In this document: positions 44,823 through 54,161 of the stretch, one piece after another
Numbering within the stretch: the first letter of the stretch is position 1
Layout of the letters: every line of letters begins with the position of its first letter
Program-made: the position numbers and the translations under genes
The notes under the pieces: model-generated
Told to the model about the DNA's origin: nothing
The model's input: the letters and a program-made list of their open reading frames with translations, nothing else
Database searches by the model: none
Origin: Limnobacter sp. MED105
Lineage (GTDB): Bacteria; Pseudomonadota; Gammaproteobacteria; Burkholderiales; Burkholderiaceae_B
Assembly: GCF_000170915.1 (NCBI RefSeq)
Contig: NZ_ABCT01000015.1
Span: 25,455-89,454 of the forward strand
DNA: 64,000 bases
Direction of reading: 5' to 3'

Positions 44823-47120
44823 TCATTGGATCGATTGTGCGGAAGAGAAAGGCGTGTACCCTGGCACCTTTCTGGACAACAGGTCGGCCGGGTTGGACCC
44901 CAAACGACCCAATCCATTGAGTTCAAGTTGAACAAACAGCGATGTGGTCTCCAGCTGTGGTGCAGTCGCAAATCTTTGTGCAATCACACGCACTGCCCAG
45001 CAACCCTCGCCATACTCAAGGCCTGCCACACCTTCAATCAAACGATTGTCCAGCATTGAATAGTTTAAACGACCCACGCCACTCCAGCGGTCAGAGATGG
45101 GCCATTGGCCTGAAATGTCGAACTGGTCAATTTGTGCGCGGGTGTAGCGATACCCCAAATTCAGTTGTTTGCCCAGCGACGGCGCATAGCTGACAGTGAC
45201 ATTGCCGCGTTCGTGCCGCCCGCTTTCTGCATTCAGTTGAGTTGTGGCGTCCAGGAATACTGACTGGCTGATACGGCCGCGCGCATTGGCAAAGAAGTCA
45301 GAATCGCTGGTGGTTGGCGCCTCGAAACCTTGCAAAATAACCCGGGGTGTACTCAAGTTCAGGCGTTGTCCGCCGGTTACGCTAAACAACTCCTCGCTGG
45401 TGGCCTCGTCGTAGAAACGGCTGGTCACGGCCAGTGTCAGCTGGTTCGCATCACCCACACGGTCAAGTCCGGAATATCTGTTTTCGGCGAAAATCCGGGT
45501 CAGGCTTTGGTCGGTAACCGAGGTGTCGAAAATAGGCTGATCGGATTGGTCTTTGAACGGCGTGTAAAGGTAGAAAATTCGCGGTTCAAGGGTTTGGTTT
45601 ACATTGCGACCGAAAAAGCTTGTTTTGCGGTCGAAGTAAACCGTACTGTCGAGTGAAACAGTTGGGATCACGCTACCAGGCGCTGCAGGCGAGCCAGGTG
45701 TTTGACCTTGTAAATCGTAGTTGGTGGCCTGCACTGAAATAGCGGGCGTGAACGAGAATTCAGACCTCTGGATGGGCATGAAAACCCGGGCGCGTGTCAC
45801 ACCCCGTGAGCCTTCAACCCGTGCGGGTGCGGACGATGGGCGGGCAAAGTCGGTGTATTGCCCGCTCACTGACACAAACGCATTGGCTTCACCGATGCGG
45901 GTTGGGCTCAGCTCAAGCGTCGCTTCAGGCAAGCGGTCATAGGGCTCAGCGATTACGTCGTTAAACAACTGCAGTGTTTGGTGAGCCACGGTGCGCACAT
46001 TGGCGCTCCAGTTTTTCTGGCGGTACGAGAAGAAACCTTCTTGCACCAGAATACGTTGAGAGGCCACAGCCTGCGTACGTGAGAAGTCGACAAAGTAGTT
46101 GTCATCCGACACCTGGTTGAAATTGACCCCTGCGTAGAAGGGGCCTTTCTCGTACTTGTGCAGCAAAGACAAAGCCGTGCGGTCGGTGCCGGTTTTCTCG
46201 TCGTCGGGCAGGTAATCGTATTTCAGCTCGCCTTCGTTGTTGGGCGTCAGGTACCGTGTTTGGGTTCCCAATTGGTAACCCCGGCCCGAAATGATTTTCG
46301 GGTACAGGGTCATGTCTTTGTCTGGGGCAATATTCAGGTAGTACGGAACTGTAATTTCAAGCCCGCTGTTGGACACGGTACCAAACGAGGGGGGCAGGAA
46401 TCCGCTTTTGCGCCTGTCAGTGGTGGGAAATGAAAAGTAAGGAGCACCCAATATTGGCACATCTTGAAATACAACCTTCGCCCCACGGGCACGACCCACT
46501 TCGGCCGCTTGGTCAATTTCCAGCGAATCAGCGGTAATGTACCAATCACCTTGATCTGCAGCACCAGGATTTGGCACTTCACACACGGTGTAGTTCGGGT
46601 TTTCAAGCGTCAGGGTTGAAATGCCGTCGTACTGCATTTTGTCAGCCCGGCCTTTGCCGTTGATTTCCTTCAATTCGAAGGTAGGCTTGGTCATTTCACT
46701 TTCGCCGGTACCCAGTTTGACCGAGCCCTCCGGGGCCTTCAGCACCATGCCCTCTTGTTCAATCACCAGGTTGCCTTTGGCTGTGGCACGGTCGGTAATG
46801 GGCGAATAGTTGATTGAGTCGCTGAACAGTTTTAGTTTGTTGCGCCGAACTTCAACATTGCCTTCCAGGAAAGTTTCCTCGGCGCTGTTGCCGTACAGAC
46901 GATCCGCAGAAATGTAAGTGGCCTCGTCCTCGGGTATCGGGTTGCGCACTCCGAGCAGTCCGCCATCAATTTTAAGGCGGGTGGGGGATTCGGCCTTGGG
47001 CGGTGTTGTGTTCGTGGTTTGGGCAAGCGCAGGTGCGCCAAGACAGAACAAAGCAAATGCGATGGCTGTGGGGCGGGTGGGCACTAAGTGCACTTGCAGT
47101 AATTTTTTGCTTTTCTTCAA
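44823..47120 (-). CDS. lptD: LPS-assembly outer-membrane protein LptD
   Basis: The outer-membrane translocon that inserts LPS with LptE. The 765-residue protein has a signal peptide (about 1-33, ending ALA-Q), a periplasmic LptA-like beta-jellyroll (about 60-200, with YISADRLYGNSAEETFLEGN near its start), and a C-terminal beta-barrel of about 26 strands. Cysteines are present near 180 (YTVCEV) and near 705 (GEGCWAV), consistent with the interdomain disulfide. The start is a TTG at 47120: there is an upstream in-frame stop and no ATG that keeps the signal peptide. Confidence 0.93.
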   Translation of the reverse strand: MKKSKKLLQVHLVPTRPTAIAFALFCLGAPALAQTTNTTPPKAESPTRLKIDGGLLGVRNPIPEDEATYISADRLYGNSAEETFLEGNVEVRRNKLKLFSDSINYSPITDRATAKGNLVIEQEGMVLKAPEGSVKLGTGESEMTKPTFELKEINGKGRADKMQYDGISTLTLENPNYTVCEVPNPGAADQGDWYITADSLEIDQAAEVGRARGAKVVFQDVPILGAPYFSFPTTDRRKSGFLPPSFGTVSNSGLEITVPYYLNIAPDKDMTLYPKIISGRGYQLGTQTRYLTPNNEGELKYDYLPDDEKTGTDRTALSLLHKYEKGPFYAGVNFNQVSDDNYFVDFSRTQAVASQRILVQEGFFSYRQKNWSANVRTVAHQTLQLFNDVIAEPYDRLPEATLELSPTRIGEANAFVSVSGQYTDFARPSSAPARVEGSRGVTRARVFMPIQRSEFSFTPAISVQATNYDLQGQTPGSPAAPGSVIPTVSLDSTVYFDRKTSFFGRNVNQTLEPRIFYLYTPFKDQSDQPIFDTSVTDQSLTRIFAENRYSGLDRVGDANQLTLAVTSRFYDEATSEELFSVTGGQRLNLSTPRVILQGFEAPTTSDSDFFANARGRISQSVFLDATTQLNAESGRHERGNVTVSYAPSLGKQLNLGYRYTRAQIDQFDISGQWPISDRWSGVGRLNYSMLDNRLIEGVAGLEYGEGCWAVRVIAQRFATAPQLETTSLFVQLELNGLGRLGSNPADLLSRKVPGYTPFSSAQSIQ

Positions 47121-47175
47121 GCTGGGTATGTACTCAAATAGGTGACGGATCGATCAAGCGCCATAGGATCCTACT

Positions 47176-47181
47176 ATTATA
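47176..47181 (-). promoter_or_regulatory. Candidate -10 box for lptD
   Basis: A perfect TATAAT on the minus strand lies 56 bases upstream of the lptD start, in the 98-bp gap shared with amgK. The -35 region is only T-rich. Its complement gives TATTAT on the plus strand, which could serve amgK. Confidence 0.4.
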
Positions 47182-47218
47182 GGCAACTAACTACAAATTA
47201 AAGAGATTGGACGGTTTG

Positions 47219-48250
47219 ATGAGCGCCTTGCGTCAAGAAATGTTGAAAAAATGGCTGGCAGGCCTTCCTGAGTTCGAACTTGACCTGCAAACCTTGCAGG
47301 CTGCCTCCAGCGATGCCAGTTTTCGTCGGTATTTTCGCGTAAGCGAAGCCAATAACGCGCGAACGCTGATTGTGATGGACGCACCACCGGACAAAGAGGA
47401 TGTTCGCCCATTCATGCATGTGGCAGGTTTGTTGCGAGACGGTGGTTCCCGGGCACCCCAGGTATTGGCGCAAAATCCGGAAGAAGGTTTTTTGCTGCTG
47501 GAGGATTTCGGCAACACCACCATGTTGCAGGGTTTGAATACCCAAGCCGACCAAAAAGATGCCTTTTATATGCAGTCACTGCACGACCTCGTGCACTTGC
47601 AAGCCAACACCAGCACTGAAGGTATACCCGTTTACGGTGCCGACAAATTGTTGCAGGAAATGAACCTGTTCGATGAATGGTATGTAGGCAAGCACTATGG
47701 TGCTGAACTGACCGATCAGGAACGTAACTGGCTGGACAGCATCAAAGGCATGCTGATTCAAAGTGCCTTGGCCGAGCCTCAGGTGTTTGTTCACCGCGAT
47801 TTCCACAGCCGCAATCTGATGTTGACAAGCCAGGCCGGCGCAGCACCCGAGTTTGGAATTCTGGATTTTCAGGATGCGGTAAAGGGTCCATTGAGTTACG
47901 ACCTGGTCAGTATTTTGCGTGATGCCTACATTGAATGGCCCGAGGCACAAACCCTGGACTGGACTGTGCGTTACTGGGAGGCGGCCCGCAAGGCTGGTTT
48001 GCCCATTTGCGAAGACCCCGGCGAGTTTTATCGCCAGTTCGATTTCATGGGTTTGCAGCGGCACTTGAAAATTCTTGGGATTTTTGCACGCCTGAATTAC
48101 CGGGATGGCAAAGCCCAGTATTTGAACGATTTACCGATGGTGTTGCGTTATGTGCGCTTGGTCGCTGGCCGGTACATCGCATTCAAGCCCCTGCTGCTGT
48201 TGCTGGATCGACTTGAAAACAAGGCAGTGAAAGTGGGGTACACGTTTTAA
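47219..48250 (+). CDS. amgK: N-acetylmuramate/N-acetylglucosamine kinase AmgK
   Basis: An anomeric sugar kinase that phosphorylates MurNAc or GlcNAc at C1 during peptidoglycan recycling. The 343-residue aminoglycoside-phosphotransferase-fold protein has the catalytic HRDFHSRNLM (near 196-205) and the metal site ILDFQDAVKGPLSYDL (near 219-234). It is followed with zero spacing by murU, the pairing that defines this MurNAc-to-UDP-MurNAc shortcut in Pseudomonas putida, where the genes also lie beside lptD. The ATG at 47219 is preferred over a TTG four codons earlier. Confidence 0.9.
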   Translation: MSALRQEMLKKWLAGLPEFELDLQTLQAASSDASFRRYFRVSEANNARTLIVMDAPPDKEDVRPFMHVAGLLRDGGSRAPQVLAQNPEEGFLLLEDFGNTTMLQGLNTQADQKDAFYMQSLHDLVHLQANTSTEGIPVYGADKLLQEMNLFDEWYVGKHYGAELTDQERNWLDSIKGMLIQSALAEPQVFVHRDFHSRNLMLTSQAGAAPEFGILDFQDAVKGPLSYDLVSILRDAYIEWPEAQTLDWTVRYWEAARKAGLPICEDPGEFYRQFDFMGLQRHLKILGIFARLNYRDGKAQYLNDLPMVLRYVRLVAGRYIAFKPLLLLLDRLENKAVKVGYTF

Positions 48251-48946
48251 ATGAAGGCGATGATACTGGCGGCAGGGCGTGGCGAGCGCATGCGGCCTTT
48301 GACCGACCACTGCCCCAAGCCCCTCTTGCCTGCCGGGGGCAAACCTTTGTTGCAATGGCACATCGAGGCTTTGGCGGCGGTGGGTGTGACCAGCATTGTG
48401 ATTAACCATGCACATTTGGGTCACCAAATTGAAAGCCACTTTGGTGATGGTTCGGCTTTTGGGGTGCAGCTTAATTACTCAGCCGAGGCTACGGCGCTGG
48501 AAACTGCAGGCGGTATTCGCAAGGCATTGCCCATTTTGGGAGAGGACCCATTTTTGGTCATTAACGGCGATGTGGCCTGCGACTGGCCGGTGGCAAAGGC
48601 GTTGAGCATTGCCGACGAATGGCAGCCCGGCCAATTGGCCCATCTGGTGATGGTGCCCAATCCCTTGCACAACCCGGCCGGTGATTTCGCATTGCAGGGC
48701 AGCACAGTCAAACAGCCTGAACCAGGCGATGCGGCATTCACCTTTTCGGGCATGGGTGTGTATCACCCAAGTTTGTTCGCCCCGGTCAAGGTGGGTGATG
48801 TTGCAAAACTCGCGCCGTTGTTGCGCCAAGCCATGGCAGCAGGCAAAGTACAAGGTGAGTTGTTCAAGGGATTCTGGATGGACATAGGAACACCAGAAAG
48901 GCTTGAAGCACTTGACCGACGATTGAATTCAGTAAGGAAGCATTAG
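48251..48946 (+). CDS. murU: N-acetylmuramate-1-phosphate uridylyltransferase MurU
   Basis: Couples MurNAc 1-phosphate to UTP, giving UDP-MurNAc without the fosfomycin target MurA. The 231-residue nucleotidyltransferase has AAGRGERMRPLTDHCPKPLL at its N-terminus (P-loop-like signature and the PKP lysine), the metal aspartate in INGDVACDW, and DIGTPERL near the C-terminus. The ATG directly follows the amgK stop. The last bases are one nucleotide from the pepP ATG. Confidence 0.92.
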   Translation: MKAMILAAGRGERMRPLTDHCPKPLLPAGGKPLLQWHIEALAAVGVTSIVINHAHLGHQIESHFGDGSAFGVQLNYSAEATALETAGGIRKALPILGEDPFLVINGDVACDWPVAKALSIADEWQPGQLAHLVMVPNPLHNPAGDFALQGSTVKQPEPGDAAFTFSGMGVYHPSLFAPVKVGDVAKLAPLLRQAMAAGKVQGELFKGFWMDIGTPERLEALDRRLNSVRKH

Positions 48947-48947
48947 C

Positions 48948-50336
48948 ATGAGCAGGTACCCCACCCACAACCCCTTGATTTACGCCAAGCGCCGAGAGCA
49001 GCTGGCACGCCGTTTGAAGAAAATGGGCGGTGGTGTCGCACTGGTGCAGTCGGGCATGGAAGTAATGCGCAATCGCGATGCAGATTACGCCTTCCGTTCT
49101 GACAGTTATTTCTACTACCTCACCGGCTTTCCCGAGCCTGAGGCCTGTCTGGCTCTTGTGGTTCCGCCCAGTGGCGACTCCCGCGCGGTCTTGTTTTGCA
49201 GGGATAAAAACGAAGAGCGGGAAATTTGGGAAGGTTTTCGTTTTGGCCCCAAAGCCGCGCAATCGGCCTTTGGCATGCACGAAGCCCAAAGCATTGAAGA
49301 CCTTGAAGAGCATTTGATCGACACACTGGCCAATCAGCCAGCCGTGTTTTTGCGTTTGGGGGAAGACGAAAGCCTGGAAGCCGCGGTTGCGGATGTGTTG
49401 AAAACCTTGCGGGGCAAGGCCCGCATGGGTATTTCAGCGCCACATGCAGTGCTTGATCTAAGCCACTCACTCGATGAAATGCGTTTGATCAAAGACAAAG
49501 CAGAAATCGAGATCATGCGCCGCGCCGCCGATATTTCGGCCCATGCACACATTGCCGCCATGCAGGTGTGTCAGCCGGGCAAATTTGAATTTGAGGTAGA
49601 AGCGGAGTTGCTGTATCAGTTCCGCAAAAACGGTTCTGAAGCACCTGCATACGGTTCAATCGTAGCTTCGGGTGCAAATGCCTGTGTGCTGCATTACCGG
49701 GCCAACGACGCCAAAATGCGCGACGGCGATTTGTTGCTGATTGACGCTGGTTGCGAGCTGGATTGCTATGCATCTGACATCACCCGAACGTTTCCAGTCA
49801 ATGGCCAGTTCAGCAAGGCCCAGCAGGCCGTGTATGAAGTGGTTTTGAACGCGCAGTATGCCGCAATTGATGCCACCAAACCTGGCGCCCGATTCAATGA
49901 TCCGCACGACGCCGCAGTCAAGGTACTTGCCCAAGGTTTGATCGATTTAAAGCTGTTGAAAATGGGTTTGAATGAAGCCCTTGAAAGTGGTGCTTACAAG
50001 CGCTTTTACATGCACCGCACCAGCCATTGGTTGGGCATGGATGTTCACGATTGCGGCAGTTACCGCGACCCCGCTGCCAAACCCGAAGACGGTGTTGCGC
50101 CCCACACCAGCCGCAAGCTGGAGGCGGGCATGGTGCTGACCATTGAACCCGGTTTGTACATTCGCCCTGGCAAAGGGGTACCCAAGCAGTTTGAAAATAT
50201 CGGCATTCGCATTGAAGACGACGCTTTGGTGACCCAGAAAGGTTGCGATGTTTACACCGCAGATGCGCCCAAAACAGTGAGTGAAATTCACGCCACAATG
50301 AAAGCCCACAAAAAAACAAGCAGCAAGGCGGCCTGA
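48948..50336 (+). CDS. pepP: Xaa-Pro aminopeptidase PepP (M24B)
   Basis: Removes N-terminal residues preceding proline. The 462-residue protein has an N-terminal domain with RSDSYFYYLTGFPEPEA and a pita-bread domain with all five metal ligands: DAGCELDCYASDITRTF (two Asp), HRTSHWLGMDVHD (His), the Glu in LTIEPGLY and the Glu in GIRIEDD. AAGGAAG precedes the ATG. It is often linked to the downstream ubiH-like gene, as here (8-bp gap). Confidence 0.96.
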   Translation: MSRYPTHNPLIYAKRREQLARRLKKMGGGVALVQSGMEVMRNRDADYAFRSDSYFYYLTGFPEPEACLALVVPPSGDSRAVLFCRDKNEEREIWEGFRFGPKAAQSAFGMHEAQSIEDLEEHLIDTLANQPAVFLRLGEDESLEAAVADVLKTLRGKARMGISAPHAVLDLSHSLDEMRLIKDKAEIEIMRRAADISAHAHIAAMQVCQPGKFEFEVEAELLYQFRKNGSEAPAYGSIVASGANACVLHYRANDAKMRDGDLLLIDAGCELDCYASDITRTFPVNGQFSKAQQAVYEVVLNAQYAAIDATKPGARFNDPHDAAVKVLAQGLIDLKLLKMGLNEALESGAYKRFYMHRTSHWLGMDVHDCGSYRDPAAKPEDGVAPHTSRKLEAGMVLTIEPGLYIRPGKGVPKQFENIGIRIEDDALVTQKGCDVYTADAPKTVSEIHATMKAHKKTSSKAA

Positions 50337-50343
50337 CCTTCCC

Positions 50344-51534
50344 ATGACTTCTCACACCGATTTTGATGTGGCGATTGTTGGGGCCGGCCCTGTGGGTCTG
50401 GCTTTTGCCGGGTGGCTTGCCAACACCTGGGGTGACCGCGCCGATCGCATTGCTATTTTCGATGCCAAGCCTTTGGAGGCTTCCGCCCGCGACCCGCGAA
50501 TCCTGGCTTTGTCCGATGCCACGCGCTTGCGCTTGGCCAGTTTGGGTTTCCCGGCCGATGCCACGCCGATCCACCACATCCACGTGTCTGAACAATTGCG
50601 TTTCGGCCAGGTGCGAATGAAAGCCGATGAACTGGGTTTGCGGGCTTTGGGGTGGACAGTTCGGTATGGGGACCTCGTGAACTGTTTGTCGACCTCACTT
50701 GAACGCAGGGGGGTAAAAATTTTTCGCCCTGCGAACGTAAAGTACGCGCACCGCAGCGCAGTTGATTCTCTTGAGGTGCTTGAGCTTGAAGATGGGTCCG
50801 AATACACAGTGAACCTTCGCGTGGATGCCGAGGGGGGCTTGTACGGCGAGGCCGGAGAGCGCGACCAGGTCGTGGATTACGACCAGTGGGCCTTGGTTAG
50901 CGAAGTGACTTTACAAGTGGAACCTGGGTTGCTGGAAGGCGGGAGTACCCTGGCCTTCGAGCGCTTCACCTCAGAAGGGCCTCTGGCTTTGTTACCCATT
51001 TCAATAGACCAACAGCAATACTCTTTGGTGTGGTGTGCCCCGCTGGCACAGGTTCAACGGCGCTTGGCATGCAGCGATGCCGAGTTTTCCGCCGAATTGC
51101 GACAGCAGTTTGGGCGCCGTGTATCCATCAAACACATCGGTCCCCGGAAAAGTTTTCCCTTGGGCATGAACTGGCGCGACAAGCTGGTGCAAGGGCGTCG
51201 CGTGGCCATTGGCAACGCCGCCCAGATTCTGCACCCAGTGGCCGGGCAGGGGCTGAATCTTGGGTTGCGGGATGCCGTGCAGCTTTGCCGAAGTGTTGAC
51301 CCGGCGACTGTTGCGGATGAGCATCGCTTAAGCGCCGCCCTGAACGAATTTGAGAAGTCGAGAGTGGCTGATCGGCAGGTGGTGGTTAAAATGACAGACT
51401 GGATGGTGAAGGGTTTTTCCAATCACAATCCCTTGCTGGGTGCGGGCCGACAAATGGCCTTGAACGTGATGGAATTCACGCCGCCTCTTCGCAAGCAGTT
51501 TGCTGAATTAATGCTGTTCGGCTTGGCTGTTTAA
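50344..51534 (+). CDS. UbiH/UbiF/VisC-family FAD-dependent hydroxylase
   Basis: A flavoprotein monooxygenase of 396 residues. VAIVGAGPVGLAFA (about 9-22) binds the ADP part of FAD. DPRILALSDATRLRL (near 50-64) is the UbiH-family segment, and GNAAQILHPVAGQGLNLGLRD (near 299-319) is the second FAD motif. Such enzymes hydroxylate the ubiquinone ring, and the pepP-ubiH order supports UbiH. However, paralogues (UbiF, UbiI, VisC) cannot be separated with certainty by eye. Confidence 0.88.
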   Translation: MTSHTDFDVAIVGAGPVGLAFAGWLANTWGDRADRIAIFDAKPLEASARDPRILALSDATRLRLASLGFPADATPIHHIHVSEQLRFGQVRMKADELGLRALGWTVRYGDLVNCLSTSLERRGVKIFRPANVKYAHRSAVDSLEVLELEDGSEYTVNLRVDAEGGLYGEAGERDQVVDYDQWALVSEVTLQVEPGLLEGGSTLAFERFTSEGPLALLPISIDQQQYSLVWCAPLAQVQRRLACSDAEFSAELRQQFGRRVSIKHIGPRKSFPLGMNWRDKLVQGRRVAIGNAAQILHPVAGQGLNLGLRDAVQLCRSVDPATVADEHRLSAALNEFEKSRVADRQVVVKMTDWMVKGFSNHNPLLGAGRQMALNVMEFTPPLRKQFAELMLFGLAV

Positions 51535-51552
51535 TCTGGAGCGTTTTTACCC

Positions 51553-52164
51553 ATGTGGTCTGCCGAATTGTTGCGCGCCCGTTTTGCCATGGCCGATTTG
51601 CCTTGGCAGCCTGAGCCGCTCGAAGAACGTTTTTTCAAAGACCGCGACCCCGCTGATGCGGCCGTGCTGGTGCCCTTGGTTCAGCGGCAAGACGACCTTT
51701 ACGTGTTGCTCACTTTGCGCACCGCTCACCTGAATGACCACGCCGGTCAAATCAGTTTTCCGGGTGGTCGCTGCGAACCTGAAGATGGCGGTCCGATCGA
51801 AACAGCCCTGCGGGAAACTGTTGAAGAAACGGGGCTGGCACGGGAATTCATCGAGGTACTGGGTACCATGCCGGTGTACCAGACAGCCACCAACTTCATG
51901 GTGACACCTGTGGTGGCGCTGGTGCAACCTGGGTTTACGCTGCTTCCCGATGCCTTTGAAGTGGAAGAAGTGTTCGAAGTGCCACTTTCATTTTTAATGA
52001 ATGTTGAAAATCACCAGCAACGCAGCTTGCACACCCCCTTGGGCGAGCGTACTTTTTACGCCATGCCCTACAACTCACCCGAGAACGGAAAAAATTATTT
52101 CATCTGGGGGGCCACGGCGGCCATGCTTCGTAACCTTTACCATTTCTTGAGCGCGAAGGCGTAA
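51553..52164 (+). CDS. NUDIX hydrolase, CoA pyrophosphatase (NudL) type
   Basis: A 203-residue NUDIX enzyme. LLTLRTAHLNDHAGQISFPG followed by the box GGR...RETVEETG (about 69-95) is the UPF0035/CoA pyrophosphatase signature, so it probably splits CoA or its thioesters to phosphopantetheine and 3',5'-ADP. It starts 18 bp after the UbiH-like gene with TGGAG upstream. The membrane-protein gene begins four bases after its stop. Confidence 0.9.
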   Translation: MWSAELLRARFAMADLPWQPEPLEERFFKDRDPADAAVLVPLVQRQDDLYVLLTLRTAHLNDHAGQISFPGGRCEPEDGGPIETALRETVEETGLAREFIEVLGTMPVYQTATNFMVTPVVALVQPGFTLLPDAFEVEEVFEVPLSFLMNVENHQQRSLHTPLGERTFYAMPYNSPENGKNYFIWGATAAMLRNLYHFLSAKA

Positions 52165-52168
52165 CACA

Positions 52169-53164
52169 TTGTCCTATTTGGCCCTGCTCATTGCTGTGGT
52201 GTGCGAAACCTTCTTGCCCGATGGTTTGTTCACCCGTGCGCGTGACTGGGTAGATCGTTTTAACCAGGAACTTGAAATTAATCTGGAAGCACTTGGGGCA
52301 CCGGGCTACACGCATTTGCAATGGTTGGTGCCAATGCTGATCTGGATATTGGGCGTGTATTTTCTATACCAGGTACTTTGGACCATTTCACCACTTGCAG
52401 CCGGTTTTCTCAGCGTGTTTTTGCTGTTGTATGGTTTGCGTTTTCGGCACTTTGCAGTGGTTTTTACCAATGCCCAGCTGTTTTTGAACCAAGGCGACTT
52501 TTTCCGCGCCCGCGAATTGTTGTTGACCTGGATGAAAGAATACGATGGTAGCGAACCCGTTGTTCACCGTCCTGGCGAATTGGTGTTCCATGCCATATAT
52601 CACGGCACGGAGCGTGCCTTGCGTCAGTACTTCAGCCTGTTTTTCTGGTTTCTGGTATTGCCCGGCCCCATGGGCTTGGTGGTCTACATGATGGCGCACT
52701 GGAGTGTGATTCGTGAACGCGATGTGTGGCAGGCACAAGCCTTCGCGCACGAACGCCCCACCATGCAAGAGGCGTGGGAAAGCAACAAACTGAAAGCGGC
52801 AATCAGCCCTCGTTTTGTGTTGTTTGCCATGGAATGGTTGCCAGCCCGTTTGTTGGCCTTGACGGTGGGTTTGGTCGCCCAGCTGGATGATGCCGCCTTG
52901 GCGTGGCGAACCGCAAAAAACCACAGCCGCTTTTCTAACAGGGCACCGCTTACCGCGGTGTTTTTCACGGCAGTAGGTTTGGTGGGGGGGGCAGCATTCG
53001 ATCCCGCATCCAAAGCCGCTTCGGAAGGGCAATTGTTGAGCGAAGAAAACCAGGTGCAAGCTTTGCAGCAGTTTCGTCAGCTCATTTTCAAGTGTGCCGT
53101 GGTGTGGTTAGTGGCAACGCTGGTGTTTGCCATTCTGGGCTGGTTGCCCAGCAGCATGCTTTGA
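52169..53164 (+). CDS. CobD/CbiB-family membrane protein (AmpE-like)
   Basis: A 331-residue membrane protein related to CobD/CbiB and AmpE. An N-terminal helix, helices near 50-90, RPGELVFHAIYHGTERALRQ (about 133-152, the position of the catalytic-like loop in CbiB) and a C-terminal TM segment are visible. No cobalamin genes are nearby, so a B12 role is doubtful. Betaproteobacteria usually have this gene beside the CoA NUDIX gene and rsgA. It starts at TTG (52169), since no ATG lies before residue 55. Confidence 0.75.
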   Translation: MSYLALLIAVVCETFLPDGLFTRARDWVDRFNQELEINLEALGAPGYTHLQWLVPMLIWILGVYFLYQVLWTISPLAAGFLSVFLLLYGLRFRHFAVVFTNAQLFLNQGDFFRARELLLTWMKEYDGSEPVVHRPGELVFHAIYHGTERALRQYFSLFFWFLVLPGPMGLVVYMMAHWSVIRERDVWQAQAFAHERPTMQEAWESNKLKAAISPRFVLFAMEWLPARLLALTVGLVAQLDDAALAWRTAKNHSRFSNRAPLTAVFFTAVGLVGGAAFDPASKAASEGQLLSEENQVQALQQFRQLIFKCAVVWLVATLVFAILGWLPSSML

Positions 53165-53168
53165 TGCT

Positions 53169-54161
53169 TCAGTAGCTTTGGCTGGCCTCTTCCAGTTCAG
53201 CTTTCAACATTTGGTATAACTCATACCGAGCAGGGCTTAATGTCCCATCTTCCAGTCCGTTTTTTACGGCACAATCGGGCTCACGTTTGTGCTGACAATT
53301 GGCAAAACGGCATTTGTTGCCTTCATCGCGAATATCCGTGAAAGCATTCAGCAAATCCGATTCGCTCAGGTGATGTAAACCAAATGCCTGGAATCCTGGT
53401 GAATCAATCAACTCCAAGCCTTGCGCTCCAAAATGCATTTGGGTGTGAGTTGTGGTGTGTTTGCCAGCATTCAAAGCCATTGAAATTTCATTGGTGGCTG
53501 CCAGTGCGCCGGGAATCAACAGGTTGATCAAGGTTGACTTTCCCATGCCCGATTGCCCGAGGATTAGTGTACGTTTCCCTTCCAGCAAGGGTTGCAACAG
53601 CGTTTCAGTTTCGGAAGGTCGTTCAGTCACACTGATATAGTGTGTGGGCACTTCACCCAAGGTGATTTCAAACAACTCCTGTTCAACGGCCTCCAGTGTT
53701 TCGGAATCGCCTTCCAGAATATCCACTTTGTTGAACAATATGGTGAGCGGTACTTCGGCGTGTTTGCAGGCGGTTAGTGTGCGGCCTAAAAGCTCTGGTG
53801 AGTATGGTGGGCTGATGGCCAGCATCAGCAGCACTCCATCCAGGTTCGCCGCAAACATTTTGCTTTTCAGTGCGTCCGATCGGTACACCAGGTTTTTGCG
53901 GGGCTGAATGTCTTCCACCCAGGCTTGCATGTCGCCGCTGGGCAAAATGATAATTTCATCGCCCACAGCCACTTCCCGGCGTTTGCCTTTGCCGTACACC
54001 TGCCAAATTGTTCCGCTGTCATCGCGTGCCAGAAAATGACGTCCATAGCTGGCCACCACCAAGGCATTCAGCAAATCGGGATTGCCCGCATTCTTGCCGT
54101 GGTTGCCGGTTTGTTTGCCCTTGTAAGTGGGTCGTACCTTGTTGAGAGATGAGTTAGCCAA
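53169..54161 (-). CDS. rsgA: Ribosome small-subunit GTPase RsgA
   Basis: A circularly permuted GTPase that acts in late 30S maturation. The 330 residues hold an OB-fold (about 35-105), G4 FNKVD before the P-loop GQSGMGKSTLINLL (as permutation requires), G3 DSPGFQAFG, and a C-terminal zinc site formed by CRFANCQHKREPDC. It is convergent with the CobD/CbiB-like gene, four bases apart. Its start overlaps the pterin dehydratase gene by eight bases. Confidence 0.95.
   Translation of the reverse strand: MANSSLNKVRPTYKGKQTGNHGKNAGNPDLLNALVVASYGRHFLARDDSGTIWQVYGKGKRREVAVGDEIIILPSGDMQAWVEDIQPRKNLVYRSDALKSKMFAANLDGVLLMLAISPPYSPELLGRTLTACKHAEVPLTILFNKVDILEGDSETLEAVEQELFEITLGEVPTHYISVTERPSETETLLQPLLEGKRTLILGQSGMGKSTLINLLIPGALAATNEISMALNAGKHTTTHTQMHFGAQGLELIDSPGFQAFGLHHLSESDLLNAFTDIRDEGNKCRFANCQHKREPDCAVKNGLEDGTLSPARYELYQMLKAELEEASQSY

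Noticed and set aside
52169..53164. Assignment of the membrane protein as cobalamin biosynthesis CobD
   Set aside because: No other cobalamin genes lie nearby, and the neighbourhood is the usual one for the unassigned betaproteobacterial homologue.
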